Below are positions 34,495-45,725 of a DNA stretch of 64,000 nt, piece by piece. The DNA lies in contig OX485803.1 of NCBI GenBank assembly GCA_950295325.1, positions 6,200,001 through 6,264,000 of the forward strand. The letters are read 5' to 3'. The DNA is from Polytrichum commune (lineage: Eukaryota; Streptophyta; Polytrichopsida; Polytrichales; Polytrichaceae). Under the pieces are notes generated by a model that saw only the letters and a program-made list of their open reading frames with translations, had not been told where the DNA came from and searched no databases. How positions within the stretch are numbered: the stretch's first letter is position 1; each line of letters opens with the position of its first letter. A program made the translations under genes and the position numbers.

Positions 34495-34800
34495 GCATTT
34501 GTATTGAATGGTATGTGGTTAGATGTGCCTCCAAAATTGAATACCAAAAACACATATGTGAGATTGGATTACGTACTCAAGAATGATAACTATTATAAGT
34601 GCAATAGTCAAGATCAAGGGGGGGGGGGGGGGGAGGGGATCTATATGACCATTTAATGAGCACGAGGATCTTCACTTGATAATGGAATAAGTTATTCATA
34701 TGAGTTCCAAAAATTACAAGGAAATTTGGTTATGGCCTTGAATTGGATTTGCTAACCACCACATAATCATTGCATGTTTCATATCCTATGTAAAGTAGGC
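34495..34800 (+). repeat. Dispersed repeat without insertion (relative of 54085-54790)
   Basis: GGTATGTGGTTAG-like sequence and, after a 16-base G run (34618-34633), GATCTATATGACC, CTTCACTT and GAATTGGATTTG match the two halves of the 54-kb copy. Here the halves are joined, without the MITE that splits the other copy, so this is the natural empty site. Confidence 0.65.
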
Positions 34801-35413
34801 TAATTGAAAAAAAAAACAACCATTTTTCTACCTTAGGGGTTGTTTACATCATGTGCCATGAAGTTGTCCCATATCAGATAGCCCTTTCCCATGCTCACAC
34901 TTCAATGGTCACATTTATAAAAATCGTAAAGTTTAAAGCCTTTGAGCCCCTGACTAGATGTAAACCGAATGCGGACCAAGAGGACTGACCATGCATCAAA
35001 AAGTGGATGCGTTGCTCTATTTAATAGATGCCCAAAAATGGAAGCTTTGGGATTTTTCCACGGTTTACCTTCTCCCTTCTTCTTCCCTCCTTTCCTCTTG
35101 ATATAGTTACATTTGACCCAAAAAAAAAAACAAAGTGACAAAAAAATTAAATTTATATCACCCTCGCAAGGTCCCTTGTCTTTTGTAGAGAGAGAACCTC
35201 TTTTCCTCTCTCACTGCAAAGCTTGTTAGATGTTGACAGTGGATAACGTTGGCATGAAAAGAAGCCTTTGGAAGACCTCAAGTTCCATCATCACTCTTAC
35301 ATTTTCCCCTCGATGTAGACTGAAGTGGTCCTAGGACAAGGTCATCGGCCACTCATATCCATATTTGAGGGGAACAAGGGTCGACTTCATGATCCATGAT
35401 GTCAAACGGCCCC
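34801..35413. other. Intergenic, no gene seen
   Basis: No recognisable coding exon. 35400-35413 is the left target duplication of the following SINE. Confidence 0.35.
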
Positions 35414-35616
35414 ATGCCTACGATGACCCTAAACTACCGGATGATGCTGGAGAGATACCCAAATCTCAAGGAAGAGGTTGGCGGTTCGAATCCCGGCTAA
35501 GAAATCTCCTCTTTACTTGACGAAAAAACTTGCCAGGTGATCAACTACCTCCCGTGCTCTGGCACTGGCCTATTGATCCTCTGCCTCAAAAAGAAAAAGA
35601 AAAAGAAAAAGAAAAA
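35414..35616 (+). mobile_element. tRNA-derived SINE (copy 3), full length, 14-bp target duplication
   Basis: The best-preserved copy, 203 bp. Its head GATGACCCTAAACTACCGGA leads into a box A-like GGATGATGCTGG, then box B GGTTCGAATCC, the body CTACCTCCCGTGCTCTGGCA and an (AAAAAG)n tail. Flanks TGTCAAACGGCCCC (35400-35413) and TGTAAAACGGCCCC (35617-35630) differ at one base. SINEs of this kind are transcribed by pol III and move with LINE machinery. Confidence 0.9.
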
Positions 35617-35630
35617 TGTAAAACGGCCCC

Positions 35631-36057
35631 TCATTATTAGTTTTCATAGACGACATTTTCATTCAATGTGTAGATACCGGTGCCTAGCCATGGCAGCCTT
35701 AACCCGAGTACAAACCTTTACTTCAACCAAAGGCCTCCTCGAGATAGACCTTGTGCATTTGTGGGACATGGAGTGCAGGCCAAAATCCACTTGACATGAT
35801 TGTGGTGTCGGAGGCTTTGCTTCTTCCTTCAATCCTAGCCATTATCAACAATCTCTATGCTATGCTATTTTGTCATCCACACAACATAGGATAGGTTTGT
35901 TATGTAGGATACGTGGTCCCCTTGTGGGCACTTCCCAACTTCACAAACAATTTTGGGCCATTGGATTGCCCTACCGACGACTGTTGAGTAGGATCATAAA
36001 CGATCTCCTTCGTTTAGCAAATTAAATAAACGAAGATTGTTGTTTTAGGTTTCACGA
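35631..36057. other. Intergenic, no gene seen
   Basis: No coding exon or repeat copy recognised. Confidence 0.35.
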
Positions 36058-36392
36058 CACTAAAAAGGATATTTAGTGTTTGATTATATGTAATGTTGTT
36101 ACCACCCTACTCTGCTCAACACTAGTTTTCAATTCTTTGACAATTGGTGTTAGACATAAATGAGTTGTTATCTTCCCTACTGCCACCTCCTTTCATTGTT
36201 TTTTTTTTTGTTTTTTTGTTTTTACCCGTATCCTTACTAACATTAAATTCAAACATGTGATTTCCACATATTATCATAGTTGATATTTAGTGTTTGAGTT
36301 TACATTTAATGTTACTTACTTTTATAGGGTTATTGACATTTGGTGTATGCGTTCGTGTTTAGTGTATCAAACACTAAATATCCTTTTGAGTG
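36058..36392 (+). mobile_element. MITE, CACTAAA terminal inverted repeats (copy 2)
   Basis: Inverted relative of 4089-4410: it starts CACTAAAAAGGATATTTAGT, ends CACTAAATATCCTTTTGAGT then G, and shares GTTTGAGTTTACATTTAATG and the GTTGTTACCACCCTAC block. It is about 335 bp, with a T-rich expansion near 36200. Confidence 0.7.
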
Positions 36393-36428
36393 TAGTTGAA
36401 ATGCAAAAGTATACGAGGTCAAAAGTGA

Positions 36429-36431
<3 letters not shown>

Positions 36432-36460
<29 letters not shown>
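36432..36460. repeat. (TC)n microsatellite
   Basis: Perfect TC run of about 29 bases. Confidence 0.95.
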
Positions 36461-36505
36461 AACCTAGGATGATATCTTTAACCCTAGCATGTAGTTCTCA
36501 CATTA

Positions 36506-36725
36506 CACCAAATTTGACATTTAGTGTGACTGACTATTTGGATTTATACGGTGCTATATATATCTTTTTACTATTGAATTTTTTTAACCAAGTAATGTTG
36601 TCAATGTTCTATAATATCCAAAGCACCAATTTAACATTTGTTGGTAAACCATGAGATGTGCAGTAAATAGATTATAACATTGCGTAATTCCAAATAGTAA
36701 GTCACACTAAATATCATATTTATTG
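36506..36725. mobile_element. MITE of 220 bp, CACTAAAT-type ends, TA duplication (copy 2)
   Basis: Ends CACCAAATTTGACATTTAGT and CACTAAATATCATATTTATT then G, with TA on both sides (36504-36505 and 36726-36727). Arms of about 50 bp pair as in 32543-32760, and the size is nearly identical. Confidence 0.8.
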
Positions 36726-36727
36726 TA

Positions 36728-39700
36728 GTTCAAACTCAATGTAACGTGAATTCTTTTGATGTTTGACTTGTACAACAAGTGTGTCATAGACCACTCACAT
36801 TTAGATGTTCGATTCAAAAGAGTGACCATATTGGGCCCAAATATATTATACCTTAGTTAGCGGTCATAGAAATTCAACCCTTTATTGTCACATGTGACAT
36901 GAGGGGTCCCCTCTTGGTGGGGAAAAAACTTTACAATGTCTTCACCTCACGTCATCACATGGGGTCCGCAGTCGGAATGAGATAATTATATGCTACAAAG
37001 AACGACACTCCAAAGACTTGCATTCCGATCGCTCATAGAATGTCACATAGACCCGAGTGTAGAGGTAGGGTTACATGCTTGTGAGGATTGTGTTTTTGTA
37101 ACTTATAAACTTACCTTTGCTAGAATATGGGCAACACGCCAAACCGACACATGCTCCAAAGATTAGTATTAAAGTTCAATAGGAGGGACCACCCGTCTTT
37201 TGGTCAATATGAAATCGTCCCCGCTTCACAATAGGCCACACACAAAATCCAAAGTTGGAACGAAAATTCTCACAAGTGTGCATACTACTTCTACACGAAG
37301 AATCTCATTTATTTCAAGGTTCTTCATCCATCCCTTCACCTTTTTCTTCCTTTTGCTATAAAACTTGAAGCTTAAACCTAGACCGACCCAACTTGAAACT
37401 TTTGAATTTGCAACATAGGGATCTCTTCACCCAAAAAGGAGAGTCGAAATGGACTTCCTTGCCACATTTTCGCTATGGAGTTGGCTTATAATACCAAGTG
37501 CCCAATCAAAAACATGTGTTGGTGATTGGGGGCTCAATGATCTCAACATGAAGGCTAGCATGCAAGACCCAAGTTCATTGGATTGCACCCTCAACTAGTG
37601 CCGACATGATGCTAGGTCGATTATGGGCCATAGCAACTCTAAAGAAATCATTTTTTTACTAGCATTGAATTTTCTTAGTGTGGTAAAAATTTGCCTCTCC
37701 CAAGTTTATTGTTAATGTATTTCAATAGGGTCCCACTTACTAAATTGGGTATCTGATCCAAAATGAGGGGCAAATTCATCTAGAGATAGACAAAAGCATG
37801 GTATACAATATTTCTTTACATTTTCACCCCTCTCCAGTAGGTGTCGCAAAGCTTCAACCAAAAGATCCTGAAAGGGAAATTGCCAACCCACATACTCAAC
37901 ACGCTCATCTTTCTACTAAACCCTAGTCCATGCTTGCTTCAAAGAGAGAGTTTGATTGATGGAGACATATTGCTTCAGAGAGAAAGAGAGAGGTTGCTAA
38001 ATGGTTGTGAGAGACATGATGTTCAATCCCCGTCATAGATCTCACATCCCAGTGTACTCTCAACCCTTGGCAAAGGGGGATTAATGGAGAACTGTGAAAC
38101 ATTACTGAAACCTCGGTAGAGCCTCCAAACATTTAAACTCAGCCTACAAATATGTAATATATAAATGTTGTAACCCATGCCCTATTTTTATTTCTTTGTT
38201 TATTTTTAGCATTAAGCAAATATCAAACTTTAAACCATACCCAATATCACTTATATGTGTTCAAGCATAGTAAAGTGGACAACTTATGATCCTTGCAAAG
38301 GTTTAAGTGTAAGTGAAACTATGTACTAACTTTGCACGCTGTGTAAAAATCATCAACATTTAAAAAAATTATCTGTAAAACCAAACAATTATCGTTGACC
38401 AAAAAAGTAAGTGTGTGTGTGTGTGTGTGTGTGTAAGCATTCTAGAGGATGGTGCAAGTGGTGTGCAAGTAGGTGACAATGATTTTTTTTTTAAATAAAA
38501 AAATAACATCAAATTGATGATTTTGGCACATTTTTATTGATGCCCTTAAGTTTATGATGAAATCAAGGAATATGAAAAGACAATTCCAAGTTCATAACAT
38601 CCTAAAGTTATGAACTTGATTTAGCCATTCGCCATTTTGGTGATATTATTAGTGGAGTGGATATCTTTATATACCATTGTAGTACTTCGCCTCTGGGTGC
38701 ATTTTCAGGTGCAAAGGGTATGTTTCTTCCAGTGGTTGTTTTGTTGGTATTGTTGTCTATATAGGCGGTGGATTTACATTCGGGTAGCATAGTTTCTTGG
38801 AGAAGGTAGTTTACTTGTCTTGGTTGATTTTTCTTGTATTGTTTGAATGAGTTCTAGGATGCCAAGGAAGCTTGAGCTAATATGACTTGTGTTCCTTGTG
38901 ATTATGTGTATGCCAATAGTGGAGGGGTTTGTGTGTGGTGGTATGATATGGATTGGCAAGAATCTCATAGTTGGGTGTGTGCATTTGATGTTTTCTTGTA
39001 CAAGTTTCTTGGAAAAGAGAGGGAGATTTTGCTTGAAGGCTTGTTGTGATAAAGTTTGCCTTGGATGATTTTCTAGTTGATAAGGTCATCTACAACATTT
39101 TTTTGGAGTGGGTTGTGTTTGGGTTGTGATTGATTGTTATGGGCGAGCGGCCCCTACATATTGATGAGTATGTCCCATATGTCATCACTTGTGTAGCAAA
39201 GAGAACAAAGGTCAAGGATTATGGTCAGGTTTATGTGTGGATAGACCCATAAATAACTATAAGTTGATGTATGTTGGGCTTCAATTAGCTAAAATTTGAA
39301 TCTTCTGGGCGTTTTGAACTAAGTTAGGTTTATGTTATATCAACTACAAATGACACCTACATTGGAGTTTTTGTGTTTAGTGAATTCACGGTCCCATGTT
39401 TGTGAATTGGTAAATAACTTGGTCATGCCAACGTACCATGTCAAACCTTGTAATATACGTAAAACCGCAAACTTCATGTATAGAAGGCGACCAAGTAAAA
39501 TTCGAAAAGAATAGACTATTAGGTATTGTCTATTGGCAAAACCAACACTAAACCTAAAATCAACACTACAGCATAATCATGTATTTTGGGGCTTCAAATG
39601 TAAGACAATGGTCCATGAGCAATATTGGTTTTGGGCATGCATACCCTAATTATAGTTGAGCCTTGCAACGCTAGATTACATACCTCCATGGAATAACGTG

Positions 39701-40285
39701 TATGACAATTTGGCGTGTTCATGTGTGTCAGACATTGATTCAAGTGCACTCCTTGAAAAGTGTTTACAAACATACAAACATATCAAGATGTGAGAACAAT
39801 TTCACAATTTGAATGCAAGATGATCATGCACCAAAGTTAATCCAAAACCGCCCCTTCTAGTAGTGGGTGTCAAGGCAAATGTGATCAAGTAAGTTGACCA
39901 TAACATTGAAATAAACATTGAAATCAATCATGCTGAACTTTATGATTGTTGCATTGACTCCCCTTCGATTGGGTGAGATGGTTATTTCAAGAGAGTGGCG
40001 AAACCCAAGGTCCCACCACTTTTCCATTTTCAAAAAAACTCTTTGTGTCAACTGGCAGCTATGAGGGAAGGAATCAAAATATCTATTATCACTTACTACC
40101 ATAGGCCGGTGACAACCGTCCACAATTAGAAGAAAAAAAATGTTGTGCTACTATCCATTACACATGGTGGAGGCTAGGGAAATGCAATGGTGACATAGCA
40201 ACTTCACATTGGAGTTCCCATCCACATGGTTTTGGGTCTCCAATGCTACAATGCCAATCCAATGGAGCCAAGCTTGTCCTCATAA
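36728..40285. other. Long gene-poor stretch
   Basis: I see no secure gene. A (GT)n microsatellite lies at about 38409-38433. Three consecutive minus-strand ORFs between 38608 and 39089 are low-complexity and could be an eroded LINE or other repeat; no domain is recognisable. The rest is AT-rich with short ORFs. Confidence 0.35.
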
Positions 40286-40640
40286 GGGCCACTTTACGCT
40301 ATGGCCAAGGGCCGTGACCATAGAATTGGGAGGGCCCTTGAAACTTATCCAAAGGCCAAACCATGGAAATTTGAATTGAATATTGTGTGGTCATGAGCCT
40401 TTTAAGTGTAGTTTAAGGACATATGCAGCTGAGCTCTCAACTAAATGCACTTTTCATTACCATCCTATTCATGTGGGCCTTGCTACACAATAGGTTATAA
40501 TGAATCAAGGATTGATAGATTTTGAAGTGTCATGGTCTTCCGGTTTTGTGGTAAACCTACCTTTTTGAGATGGGCTTCACATAAAATCTTTTAAACCATG
40601 AAACATTATGCATTGCTTGCCATGTAGGGTTTTTCATCCA
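40286..40640 (-). mobile_element. PIF/Harbinger-like element, diverged copy, right end eroded
   Basis: It starts GGGCCACTTTACGCTATGGC after a TAA flank and follows the block order of 56579-57071 (GCCGTGACCAT, GTGTGGTCATGAGCC, GTGTCATGGTCTTCC, TTGCCATGTAGG). The right terminal repeat is no longer clear. Confidence 0.6.
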
Positions 40641-41529
40641 TTCAAATTTCCTTAGTGCCTTAGAGCGAGTCTACCTCACATGTGGCAGAGCAGTGAAGGG
40701 TCATGGTGAAGGGAAAGGAGCTTCCCTGTTTCTAGCACAGGGCATGTGAAAAGACAGAGCCTTTCCTGTGGGACGCCCCATCACACTCTGGATATGGGCT
40801 CCAATTACGAGCTTGTGATGTTCGCCCTTGCTGCCACTCCACATCCATGGTGTCCTCCGCAGGCACATGGATCGAGGTTCCTGGATTGCTTCGGAGGAAT
40901 ATGCAGAATAGGGGACGCAGAATGGGAGGGAGGAGTAATGCAAACAAGCATTTCATCATTACATTGGTTGGTGGGCTTACAGCGCTCGGACAGGTTGGTC
41001 ACTAGTTTTCAAGCTCCACTGCTTTTGCGTCGGTGTAGTTTCGGCCAGTTTGAAAATGCTGTTCAATCCTGCTGGGTGCTACTGACTTTCCTTCGCCTGC
41101 AAGGAGGGTGTGAAAATATCAATCCTTTTTGTTGCAATCGGCAAGTTAGAGCAGAGATACTTGCAACAGAGACAGAACCATTTTCATGAGGGAATCTCGA
41201 GTGAATACAGGATTTCCAATGTGACTAGGGTGATAAGGAAATTTATGTTGCGAGTTTTAGTAGACATTGCTGGACCCATGGATGAGCTCTGATCTAATTT
41301 CCATTTTCCATTTGATCCATTTGTTGAGCTGCATTTACAGCGCCTAATTTTCTTGGAGCTGATCCCATCTCATAGTATTTGTCAGGATGATCATATCCTG
41401 CACTTAATTCACCCATCAAGAACGAAAATTTTGTGGATGGGTTGGGACAGCACAGCTTACCTGGGATTTGACTCTCTCCTGTTTGGATGCGAAGGAAAGT
41501 TTTCATGGCATTGATAGCAAGTGAAATAA
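40641..41529. other. Region upstream of seipin, possible 5' leader exons
   Basis: A 147-codon open frame at 40746-41189 has no recognisable domain. GC content rises here compared with the repeat DNA to the left, so it may contain the promoter and non-coding exons of the seipin gene. No boundary could be assigned. Confidence 0.25.
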
Positions 41530-42060
41530 ATGTAATCGTGTTTGAACTGCATATTCTTACATGCAGGCACATGAACAGAGTGGTTAAAGCAGTCCAGCAA
41601 TCAGAGACTCTTTGAGCCCTCTACACGGTGGAAAAAGAAGGCAGGGAGCTCTAAGATTATCTTCGGAGACATTTGGGATGATGGATTGTGCAATGCCGTT
41701 TAATGTAGAAGGGAACGACAAGGAGGTGGGTGTTCAGAGAGGAGAGCATCATGATGATTTGATGGGGACTATGAGCAGAGTGGACATGGCATGTGAGGGA
41801 ATTATTATTGACATTGGAAACAAGCACAATAAATGTATTCAGGTTCAAATTGCAAATCCTAACCTGCAGGAATAAGACCAGAGTGATTGAAGCAGTCCAG
41901 CAATCAGCAGACACTCTTTGAGCCGTCTGGACGGTGAATAAGAAGGAAGGGACCTCTAAGATCGTCTCCAGAGGCTTTTAACAGAATGGATTTTGCAATG
42001 CAATTTAATGAGAAAGGTGAGGATGATTTGATGGGGGCTGTGAGTAAAGTGGACATGGTG
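41530..42060 (+). repeat. Tandem duplication (304-bp spacing) covering the seipin leader and start codon
   Basis: AGTCCAGCAATCAG occurs at 41591 and 41895. Between the units GAGCCSTCT, GAAGGMAGG, ATGGATTKTGCAATG and GATGATTTGATGGGG also repeat. The upstream unit has its own start (ATG near 41681, peptide beginning MDCAMPFN) that resembles the real seipin start (MDFAMQFN at 41986) but runs to a stop at 41875. So the duplication copied the leader plus about 30 codons. Confidence 0.85.
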
Positions 42061-45000
42061 GTGGAAGAGACTCATCAGCTTGGCAGCGACTGCGAGCTCT
42101 CAGATGGAAGTGGAAGGATTCTAGAAATGAATCGCGAGTCATATCATCATCATCCTGGTGCAACGAAAGACAGCCGGGGATGTGAAGATTGTGAAGAAGA
42201 GGGCAAGGCCGCCCCGGCGGGATCCTTGAGAGTAAGGAAATGCCATGCCTGTGATCGGAAGAAGGACCTGGCTGAGAGGAGATATGCTAACAATCTGCAA
42301 GACAGGGAGGATATTCAAACCATGGACAACCAGAGTGCGAGTGGGGCAGTGGAGGAATTCTTGCCTGTGATTAATAATATGGCGTGCAGTAATAATGTTG
42401 GGGATGGTGGTGTCCGGATCATCTGCACCGACAGCTTTTCCATGGTGCACGAGCATACCGATGTATGTCCGGGGGAGACGGTCTCTTCTACTCCGAGTGA
42501 AGAGGCTGAGAGGGTGTTGCGAAGGAGGGAGATTCTCCGCACCGTAAAGAAGGAATCCAGAACCCTGCTTGCAGCTGCTGCAGCAGCAGGAATCGATCCA
42601 GCAGCGCCCGCAGTGGACAGGAAAGAGAAGGTGTGTTCTGGGTACTCGAACGCATACACGAGAGCCAAGATGCTCCATGAGAAGGAGATCGCTGCGTTGA
42701 ACGAGAGGCGGGATCAGGAGTTGGAGGAGCAGGAGCTCGAGAAGAGGGAGAGGGGCTGGGTCACCATTGGCAATGGTCCGGTGCCCAAAACGGTGCCAAC
42801 CAAAAATACAAGCGCGGTGGAGGTGATCAATCCTGTCGGAAGGGAACCGAAGGAGCGTGCATTTAACAAACTGAGGTCATTGAGAGAGAAGCCCGATACA
42901 CAACGGGTTCTGGGTCTGGTCGCAAGGAGAAGTGAGAGTCGAGTAACGTCGCCAACGCATCGAAGAATCGACACAACGGAAAGAGACGAGCGGCATGCAA
43001 ATCTTGATCACGTAATATCATCATCCGATTCCCAGAGAAAATTGGAGACGAAGGTGGAAACGACCTCACCGGGGCAAACTGATAACTCCACCACCACCAC
43101 CACTACCACAACATTAATACGGAATGAAGATGACATGATGTCTGCAGCAAATGGAGAGGGAGAGCCCAAACCTTTCCGAACAAGTTCGGAGCGAGCTATT
43201 AGCAATCCGATGCCATCCTCTGAAATGCCGTCTCGTCAAAACTCTGGGTCAAACCGTTCGTCACCGAGAAGCTCGAGCTGTCGCGTAAATGACAACCCCC
43301 TATACGGAACTAATTCGGACGTCGAGCCTGCAGCTTGCGCTTGCAATGGGGTTGTTGCAAACCCAGCACAACTCTATTCACGCCAATCGTCTTCTTCTTT
43401 GCAACCAGTTGCACATAGCAGAGTTGCAGTACTCACCAAGCCCCCGGAAACTGGATCATCATCACAAACTGGTGAGCAGAAGAAGAATAAGAAGAGTTCG
43501 TCCTTCTCTTCTCCTAAAACTACACCAAATTATATGACGCCGGTGCCGTCTCCCTCATTTCAATCTGCCTCTGCGTCCCCTGCGTGTAGATCGCCAGAAC
43601 CCACAAAGCAGCAGACAATTGCGAAGACTTCCTTCCCACTGGAACATGTAGGTGTGCAAGGCGCGGTTGAAATTGTTGCGGATGAGGAGAGATCCTCATC
43701 GTCCACATGTGGCCGATCCTCCAAAGAGAAAGTGAGAGTCATCCAGTTGCGGGGTGGCGGGGGCGATGAACAGAAAAATTGCACGGGTTTTGTGGACTCA
43801 AGAAAGTTTAGTAGCAGCCGCCCGTGTCCCGGTGCCACATTGTGTAAGAAAGTCCTGGAGAACCAGCAGGAATTGGGTTCGAAACTACAGCCAGAAGTGG
43901 TTCCGAGGAAAGGGTGTCGGCCATGGAAAAGCATCGTGTTGTGGCCTGCGCATAAGACGTACCAAGCTCTTGCATTTCAGCTCAAGGTAGCGGCGAAGCT
44001 GCTTTTCTTCCTTACATGGATATTGAAATCCATACTTTATGGGTTCGGAAAGGCATTGTTAATGCCCGTGGTCATCCTGTCAACAGTCGCGAACATGGTG
44101 GTTTCGTGGATCACCTGGCCCTTCGGATGCATTGACAGAGGAAGGTACTCAGGATGCGAGTGCCTCGCCAAGACTTATATCCTGCTTGTGCTCAGCTCCT
44201 TGTTTTTACCCAGCCTGTTCGACTTCGACTTCTTCCTTGTACACAAGTTTGTGGAAGGGGAAGTTGTCATCCGCGAAGGCTTGCATTTCGATTACACCAA
44301 GACACACCCAGTTGCTGTCGTGCATGTTTTGCCGCAGCATATTATCCACAAATCAAAGGGATTTTCATTCAACCTCCCCGACAAGGAAGTTATAGCTGCT
44401 CGTGCGTTTCCAGCGTCCCACAAGTTCCAAGTGACTGTCCACCTGACAGTTCCTGAGTCGGAGTACAACCATCAGATCGGCATGTTTCAGGTGCGGATGT
44501 ACAAGTTTTTGCTTCCAGTCTCATTTTTGCATCAATGTGCTCACGACAGCTTGAACAGCCTAATTTATATGATTATGTTCAGGAGCATATACAGTCAATT
44601 TCTGGGTGCAAGTGCAACACACATTGCTTTTCTCCATTCTCTTCCATTGCATGTCAAGAATGTCAAGGAAAATCCTTCCATCCTTACAGGAAACAAGAAA
44701 CATCACATTCGAAAGCAACACAAAGAGAATCTCTTGTTTCGTCACTAAGAGAATTGCATGTCACGAATGTCAAGGAAAAGTCTGACATCCTTACATCCCA
44801 AGGCAACGAGAAGCATGAGAAACGGAAGCAACTCAAAGATTGTTTTTTGTTTCGTCAATAGATACATTGCATGTAAAGTATGTCAAAGAAAAACTTGACA
44901 TCATTACATTCTTGACATCACGGAAACAATCAAACATCACATCCAGAAGGTCAAAGAATATCTCTTGTTTCATCACTGAAAGCATTTCGTACTTCTGATG

Positions 45001-45725
45001 ACAAAGTAGAAAAATGTCAAATACTTGAGGAAAGCATAATCCAGTGAACACAAAATCATAATAGCTCTGTATTATTACTTGGCTAGGTCGTGGCAGAGAC
45101 GTTCTCCGTACGAGGCCACTCGCTGGAGAAAGCTAGTCGACCCAGTATGCTGAGGTATCACAGTCCACCGGTGCGAATCGCCAAGAGTCTCCTTATGGGC
45201 ATGCCGGTGCTCCTGGGACTCTGCCAGGAATCCCAAACAATCTCAGTTAGGGTGATGGACTCTCAGGAGGAGCAAGAACTGAACCCTACTGCAACAATTC
45301 GTGTGGTGCTTGAGCCCAAGGCGGGCAATGTAATAGGCACTGGAGTGCCTGAAATCTACAAAGCTGAATTGCAAGTGGTTTCACATTTACCATGGATGCG
45401 TGATGTCGCACGTAGCTGGGTGTGGAGCCTATATCTATACAGTGGACTAGGTTTATTATTATTTGACGCTTTGTTGGTGATGTGTTGCTGCCGGAGATTG
45501 AATCCAAAGAAACCGGAAAATATGTCAAATGTGCACTCTGAAGGAAAAGTTCTGAAGGACGTACCGGAGAGAGGGGTGACTAATCTACCAGGAATTCCCA
45601 ACAACCGGCAGAGTTTATCACAGAAAGGCTTTGTGCTGGCTTCACCGAGCAGCTCCAATGCCTTAGATGACATTCGGGTTGATGACATGCAGATTGGAAA
45701 GCAGCTGCTGCTGATCAAAGCATAA
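41986..45725 (+). CDS. Seipin (ER lipid-droplet biogenesis protein), two exons
   Basis: Exon 1 is 41986-44490 and exon 2 is 45087-45725, joined in phase 0 across a 596-nt GT..AG intron, giving 1047 residues. Seipin oligomers in the ER membrane organise lipid-droplet formation. The conserved part begins with a long hydrophobic region (about 667-710), then a lumenal domain with FVEGEVVIREGLHFDYTKTH (about 755-775), FSFNLPDKEV and VPESEYNHQIGMFQ at the exon end. Exon 2 continues with SRPSMLRYHSPPVRI, GTGVPEIYKAEL and a second membrane segment (about 945-970) followed by CCCRRL. The first 640 residues are a polar, low-complexity extension. It has one basic/coiled-coil stretch with an alanine run (about 170-255), and Ser- and Thr-rich tracts. 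Long N-termini are known in plant seipins of the SEIPIN2/3 class, but this one is unusually long. If the intron is retained, the frame stays open to 44748 and would yield a protein lacking the second membrane segment. The start at 41986 is the first ATG of the long frame. Confidence 0.92.
44640..44995. repeat. Tandem repeat in the seipin intron, 3 units of about 110 bp
   Basis: Units starting ATTGCATGTCAAGAATGTCA, ATTGCATGTCACGAATGTCA and ATTGCATGTAAAGTATGTCA begin near 44645, 44754 and 44866. They share TCTTGTTTCRTCACT and GACATCMTTACAT. The first is in frame with exon 1 and adds residues if the intron is retained. Confidence 0.8.

Noticed and set aside
37980-38040. Possible tRNA or SINE from GTTCAATCCCC
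   Set aside because: A box B-like match alone; no box A at a suitable distance and no similarity to the SINE family.
38608-39089. Three adjacent minus-strand ORFs
   Set aside because: They looked like an eroded LINE at first, but no RT, endonuclease or RNase H motif could be pointed to, so no element is called.
40746-41189. 147-codon ORF upstream of seipin
   Set aside because: No domain, no splice link to seipin could be shown, and composition is mixed. Kept only as part of the possible leader region.
42139-43069. Minus-strand ORFs under seipin exon 1 (up to 179 codons)
   Set aside because: Antisense shadows of the long seipin frame.
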